DNA from: an uncultured Streptococcus sp.
GTDB lineage: Bacteria; Bacillota; Bacilli; Lactobacillales; Streptococcaceae
Direction: 5' to 3'
Assembly (NCBI GenBank): GCA_902461025.1
Contig: CABPWC010000091.1
Span: 1-5,905 of the forward strand
Length of the DNA stretch: 5,905 nt
Position 1 is the stretch's first letter; the number at the start of each line of letters is the position of its first letter. Below, piece after piece: positions 5,569-5,905 of the stretch. The notes under the pieces are model-generated. The model was not told the DNA's origin and did no database searches. It was given only the letters and a program-made list of their open reading frames with translations. A program made the position numbers and the translations under genes.

Positions 5569-5905
5569 TTAAAGTTCGATGTCTCCGAACAAGTCAGCCA
5601 TTGAGAATCCTGTTTGAGTTTCAGGAAGTTCAAAGTCACGTTTTTCTTGACGTTTTGGACGACGTGGACGTGGAGCACGTTTTTCTTCGTTTTGTCCTTC
5701 TTCTTGAGCTGGACGCTCTTCAAGAGCTTTGATAGAAAGTGATACACGTTCTGCATCAGCATTAACATCAAGAACTTTAACAGTAACTTCTTGACCAACT
5801 GTAAGAGCTTCTTTTGGATTTTCAATACGTTTGTGTGAAATTTGTGATACGTGAACAAGTCCATCGATACCTGGCAATACTTCAACAAATGCACCAAAGT
5901 CAGTC
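5569..5905 (-). CDS. rpsA: 30S ribosomal protein S1, C-terminal part, 5' end cut by window edge
   Basis: S1 helps the 30S subunit bind and unfold mRNA; the Gram-positive form has about 400 residues and fewer S1 repeats than the E. coli protein. The visible part is the last 111 complete codons, open to the right edge. It starts inside the final OB-fold S1 domain: TDFGAFVEVLPGIDGLVHVSQ, then VGQEVTVKVLDVNADAERVSLSIKAL, the classic S1 ending. A charged tail follows: acidic/Gln-rich (EERPAQEEGQNEEK), then strongly basic (RAPRPRRPKRQEKR), then an acidic/hydrophobic end finishing MADLFGDIEL. An intrinsic terminator follows. The incomplete 5' end is due to the window, not a truncation. Another S1-repeat protein cannot be strictly excluded from one domain, but the tail and neighbouring genes favour RpsA. 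Confidence 0.88.
   Translation of the reverse strand, partial: TDFGAFVEVLPGIDGLVHVSQISHKRIENPKEALTVGQEVTVKVLDVNADAERVSLSIKALEERPAQEEGQNEEKRAPRPRRPKRQEKRDFELPETQTGFSMADLFGDIEL

Noticed and set aside
5535..5897. Minus-strand 120-codon frame rich in Leu and Lys overlapping rpsA
   Set aside because: It is an out-of-frame reading of the rpsA 3' end that runs on into the terminator. The S1-domain frame is clearly the coding one.

Overview
The window is a low-GC Firmicutes chromosome segment, most likely a mitis-group Streptococcus (pneumoniae/mitis/oralis type). This rests on protein sequences that resemble the streptococcal versions, the gene order rpsA – GAF protein – dnaX – small membrane protein – sufC-sufD-sufS, and two extended -10 promoters of the TNTGNTATAAT type. 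The species call comes from memory of these families, not from a search. Every gene I can support lies on the minus strand, so transcription runs from high to low coordinates.

Region by region in transcription order. (1) 5905-5569 is the 3' end of rpsA (ribosomal protein S1), followed by a strong intrinsic terminator (5550-5514). (2) 5501-5491 is a consensus extended -10 promoter that opens a three-gene group. The group starts with a GAF-domain protein carrying all three cysteines of free methionine-(R)-sulfoxide reductase (5484-4987). Next comes dnaX, encoding the DNA polymerase III tau subunit (4987-3323), joined to it by a 1-nt stop/start overlap. Last is a 64-residue membrane protein of unknown function (3300-3106). 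The group ends at an intrinsic terminator (3083-3062). (3) Directly at that terminator's T-tract lies a second extended -10 promoter. It is followed by a leader of about 95 nt with a 9-bp inverted repeat, then the Fe-S cluster assembly operon sufC (2951-2181), sufD (2153-891) and sufS (880 to the left edge, incomplete). sufU and sufB would be expected beyond the edge.

Functionally this is core genome: translation, oxidised-methionine repair, replisome clamp loading and Fe-S cluster biogenesis. The genes look intact, and I see no insertion sequence, CRISPR array, tRNA or phage-related gene. The most interesting points are regulatory. The GAF gene's promoter predicts a transcript starting exactly on its ATG (leaderless). 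Both intergenic regions pack a terminator directly against an extended -10 promoter. The suf leader may be structured. I did not find a convincing undescribed system.
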